A stretch of 7,405 bases of DNA from Tannerella sp. (GTDB lineage Bacteria > Bacteroidota > Bacteroidia > Bacteroidales > Tannerellaceae), in assembly GCA_031269635.1 (NCBI GenBank), contig JAISYY010000036.1:1-7405 (forward strand), given 5' to 3'. The stretch's first letter is position 1. The number at the start of each line of letters is the position of its first letter. Below, in pieces: positions 5,990 through 7,405 of the stretch. The translations under genes and the position numbers were made by a program. The notes under the pieces are model-generated. The model was not told where the DNA came from. It searched no databases and worked only from the letters and a program-made list of their open reading frames with translations.

Positions 5990-7396
5990 TTAAAACCTGA
6001 AAAAATCCCTTGCATTATAGTAACTTATGTTTTCCACCATTTGTCCGATGAAGCCGGTTTCCGAAGCCGGCAACTGTCCGCTTTCCACATCGTTGCCGAG
6101 CAGGTTGCAGAGCGTGCGGCGGAAATATTCGTGGCGGGGGTAGGAGAGGAAACTGCGCGAATCGGTCAACATGCCGACGAAGCGGCTCAGGAGTCCGAGT
6201 ACGGACAAGGCGTTTAGCTGTTTTTCCATTCCGTTTTTCTGGTCGAGGAACCACCAGCCGGAGCCGAACTGCATTTTGCCGGCCGTCACGCCGTCCTGGA
6301 AATTGCCGGTCATCGTCGCTATGACTTCGTTTGCGCAGGGATTGAGGTTGTAGAGGATTGTTTTTGCCAGTTTCCCGGCGCTGTTGAGACGGTCAAAATA
6401 TTTCGACATGGTTTTGGCGGTATTAAACTCTCCGATGGAGTCGAAGCCCGTATCCGGCCCCAGGAGCCGGAACATTTTCGTGTTATTGTCGCGCAGGGCG
6501 CCGTAGTGGAACTGCTGTGTCCAGCCCGATTCGGCGTCCATTTCCCCGAAGGCGATCAGCATCGCCGATTTGTATTTGGATATTTCTTCTTTCGTGAGCG
6601 CCGTGCCTCCGTAAACTTTGTTGAATATCGCTTCAATTTCGGCTCCGGTATAGTTGTCGGCATAAAATTCTTCGATGCCGTGGTCGGAGAGTTTGCATCC
6701 CTGTTCTTCAAAGAACCGGTGGCGCTGGCACAGGGCTTCCAGGAGGTCTTCGAAACAGGATATGGTTATGCCGCTCACTTCGGACAGCGTTTCGATGTAA
6801 GCGCGGAAGTTTGCCGGCGATTCGACCGCCATGGCTTTGTCGGGGCGCCATGTGGGGAGCATTTTTATTTCAAATCCGCTTTCGCGCGTGCGGATGTGGT
6901 GTTCGAGGGAATCCGTGGGGTCGTCGGTCGTGCAGACGACTTGCACGTTGTAGCGGCGCATCATTCCGCGGGCGGAATATCCGGGCTGTGCCAGTTTTTC
7001 GTTACATTCGTCGAATATTTCCCTTGCGGTTTTGGGGCTTAGCAGTTTCGTGATGCCGAATGCCGTTTTCAGTTCGAGGTGCGTCCAGTGGTAGAGCGGG
7101 TTACGCATGGTATGCGGGACGGTCGCGGCCCATTGTTCAAATTTTTCCCAGTCGGAGGTATCATTGCCCGTACAGTAACGTTCGTCGACGCCGTTCGTCC
7201 GCATGGCACGCCATTTGTAGTGGTCGCCGCCGAGCCATATCTCCGTGATGGATTTGAACCGGTGGTCATCGGCAACCATTTTGGGCGCCAGGTGGCAGTG
7301 ATAGTCAATAATCGGCATCTTAGCCGCGTGATTGTGATACAATTCCTGTGCAGTCTCTGTCTCCAGCAGGAAATTTTCGTCCATAAATGTTTTCAT
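5990..7396 (-). CDS. uxaC: Uronate isomerase (glucuronate/galacturonate isomerase)
   Basis: Cytoplasmic enzyme that interconverts D-glucuronate with D-fructuronate and D-galacturonate with D-tagaturonate, the entry step of hexuronate breakdown. The 468-residue product is almost the length of E. coli UxaC (about 470) and resembles it from the first residues. Visible landmarks are the metal-binding HxH of the amidohydrolase-type barrel (His33, His35, in DYHCHLAP), GDHYKWRAMRTNGV at about 57-70, VPHTMRNPLYHWTHLEL at about 93-109, QQFHYGA at 294-300, and a C-terminal DSRSFLSYPRHEYFRR block at 412-427. The ATG is preferred because MKTFMDENFLLETE lines up with the known family N-terminus; only nine bases lie upstream, so the promoter is outside the window. 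kdgK follows after 27 bases, consistent with one transcript. No frameshift or missing catalytic motif was seen. Identity is near certain; which uronate is preferred in vivo cannot be read from the sequence. Confidence 0.97.
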   Translation of the reverse strand: MKTFMDENFLLETETAQELYHNHAAKMPIIDYHCHLAPKMVADDHRFKSITEIWLGGDHYKWRAMRTNGVDERYCTGNDTSDWEKFEQWAATVPHTMRNPLYHWTHLELKTAFGITKLLSPKTAREIFDECNEKLAQPGYSARGMMRRYNVQVVCTTDDPTDSLEHHIRTRESGFEIKMLPTWRPDKAMAVESPANFRAYIETLSEVSGITISCFEDLLEALCQRHRFFEEQGCKLSDHGIEEFYADNYTGAEIEAIFNKVYGGTALTKEEISKYKSAMLIAFGEMDAESGWTQQFHYGALRDNNTKMFRLLGPDTGFDSIGEFNTAKTMSKYFDRLNSAGKLAKTILYNLNPCANEVIATMTGNFQDGVTAGKMQFGSGWWFLDQKNGMEKQLNALSVLGLLSRFVGMLTDSRSFLSYPRHEYFRRTLCNLLGNDVESGQLPASETGFIGQMVENISYYNARDFFRF

Positions 7397-7405
7397 ACGT
7401 ACATA

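Noticed and set aside
6506..7042. Long plus-strand open frame (178 codons) opposite uxaC
   Set aside because: It lies entirely antisense to a certain uxaC gene, and its composition (many Phe, Val and Gly from reverse-complement codons) is what an antisense shadow gives; no recognisable domain.

Overview
The window looks like chromosomal DNA from a Gram-negative member of the Bacteroidales (Bacteroidota). Three things point there: AT-rich gene starts without clear Shine-Dalgarno sequences, one good match to the Bacteroides-type promoter (TTTG, 21 bases, TAnnTTTG), and exported proteins whose short Sec signal peptides end just before Gln. The genus cannot be fixed from the sequence alone. All seven recognised genes lie on the minus strand, so transcription runs from the right edge to the left edge. 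The spacers are only 9 to 40 bases, there is no gene-free stretch over 300 bases, and I saw no RNA gene, insertion sequence, CRISPR array or convincing hairpin terminator.

Right half (about 7396 down to 3445): a hexuronate module. In transcription order it holds uxaC (uronate isomerase), kdgK (2-keto-3-deoxygluconate kinase) and an ExuT-like major facilitator transporter. Together they give uptake of galacturonate or glucuronate, the first catabolic step, and the kinase step that feeds 2-keto-3-deoxy-6-phosphogluconate to the Entner-Doudoroff aldolase. The intermediate reductase and dehydratase steps (uxaB/uxaA or uxuB/uxuA) and the aldolase are not in the window and must be elsewhere, possibly upstream beyond the right edge.

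Left half (3417 down to 1): an envelope-flavoured set. It begins with a nitroreductase-fold protein carrying an export signal. Nine bases later comes the first of two tandem paralogous metallophosphoesterases, each with an N-terminal membrane domain and an intact catalytic motif set. A Bacteroides-type promoter sits at the 3' end of the first phosphoesterase and probably drives the second. The last gene is a small secreted protein, probably an outer-membrane beta-barrel, cut by the left edge.

The uronate module is conventional. The less explained part is the exported nitroreductase next to the phosphoesterase pair. I do not see a clearly new system; the paralogue pair and the exported flavin-type enzyme are the most worthwhile leads.
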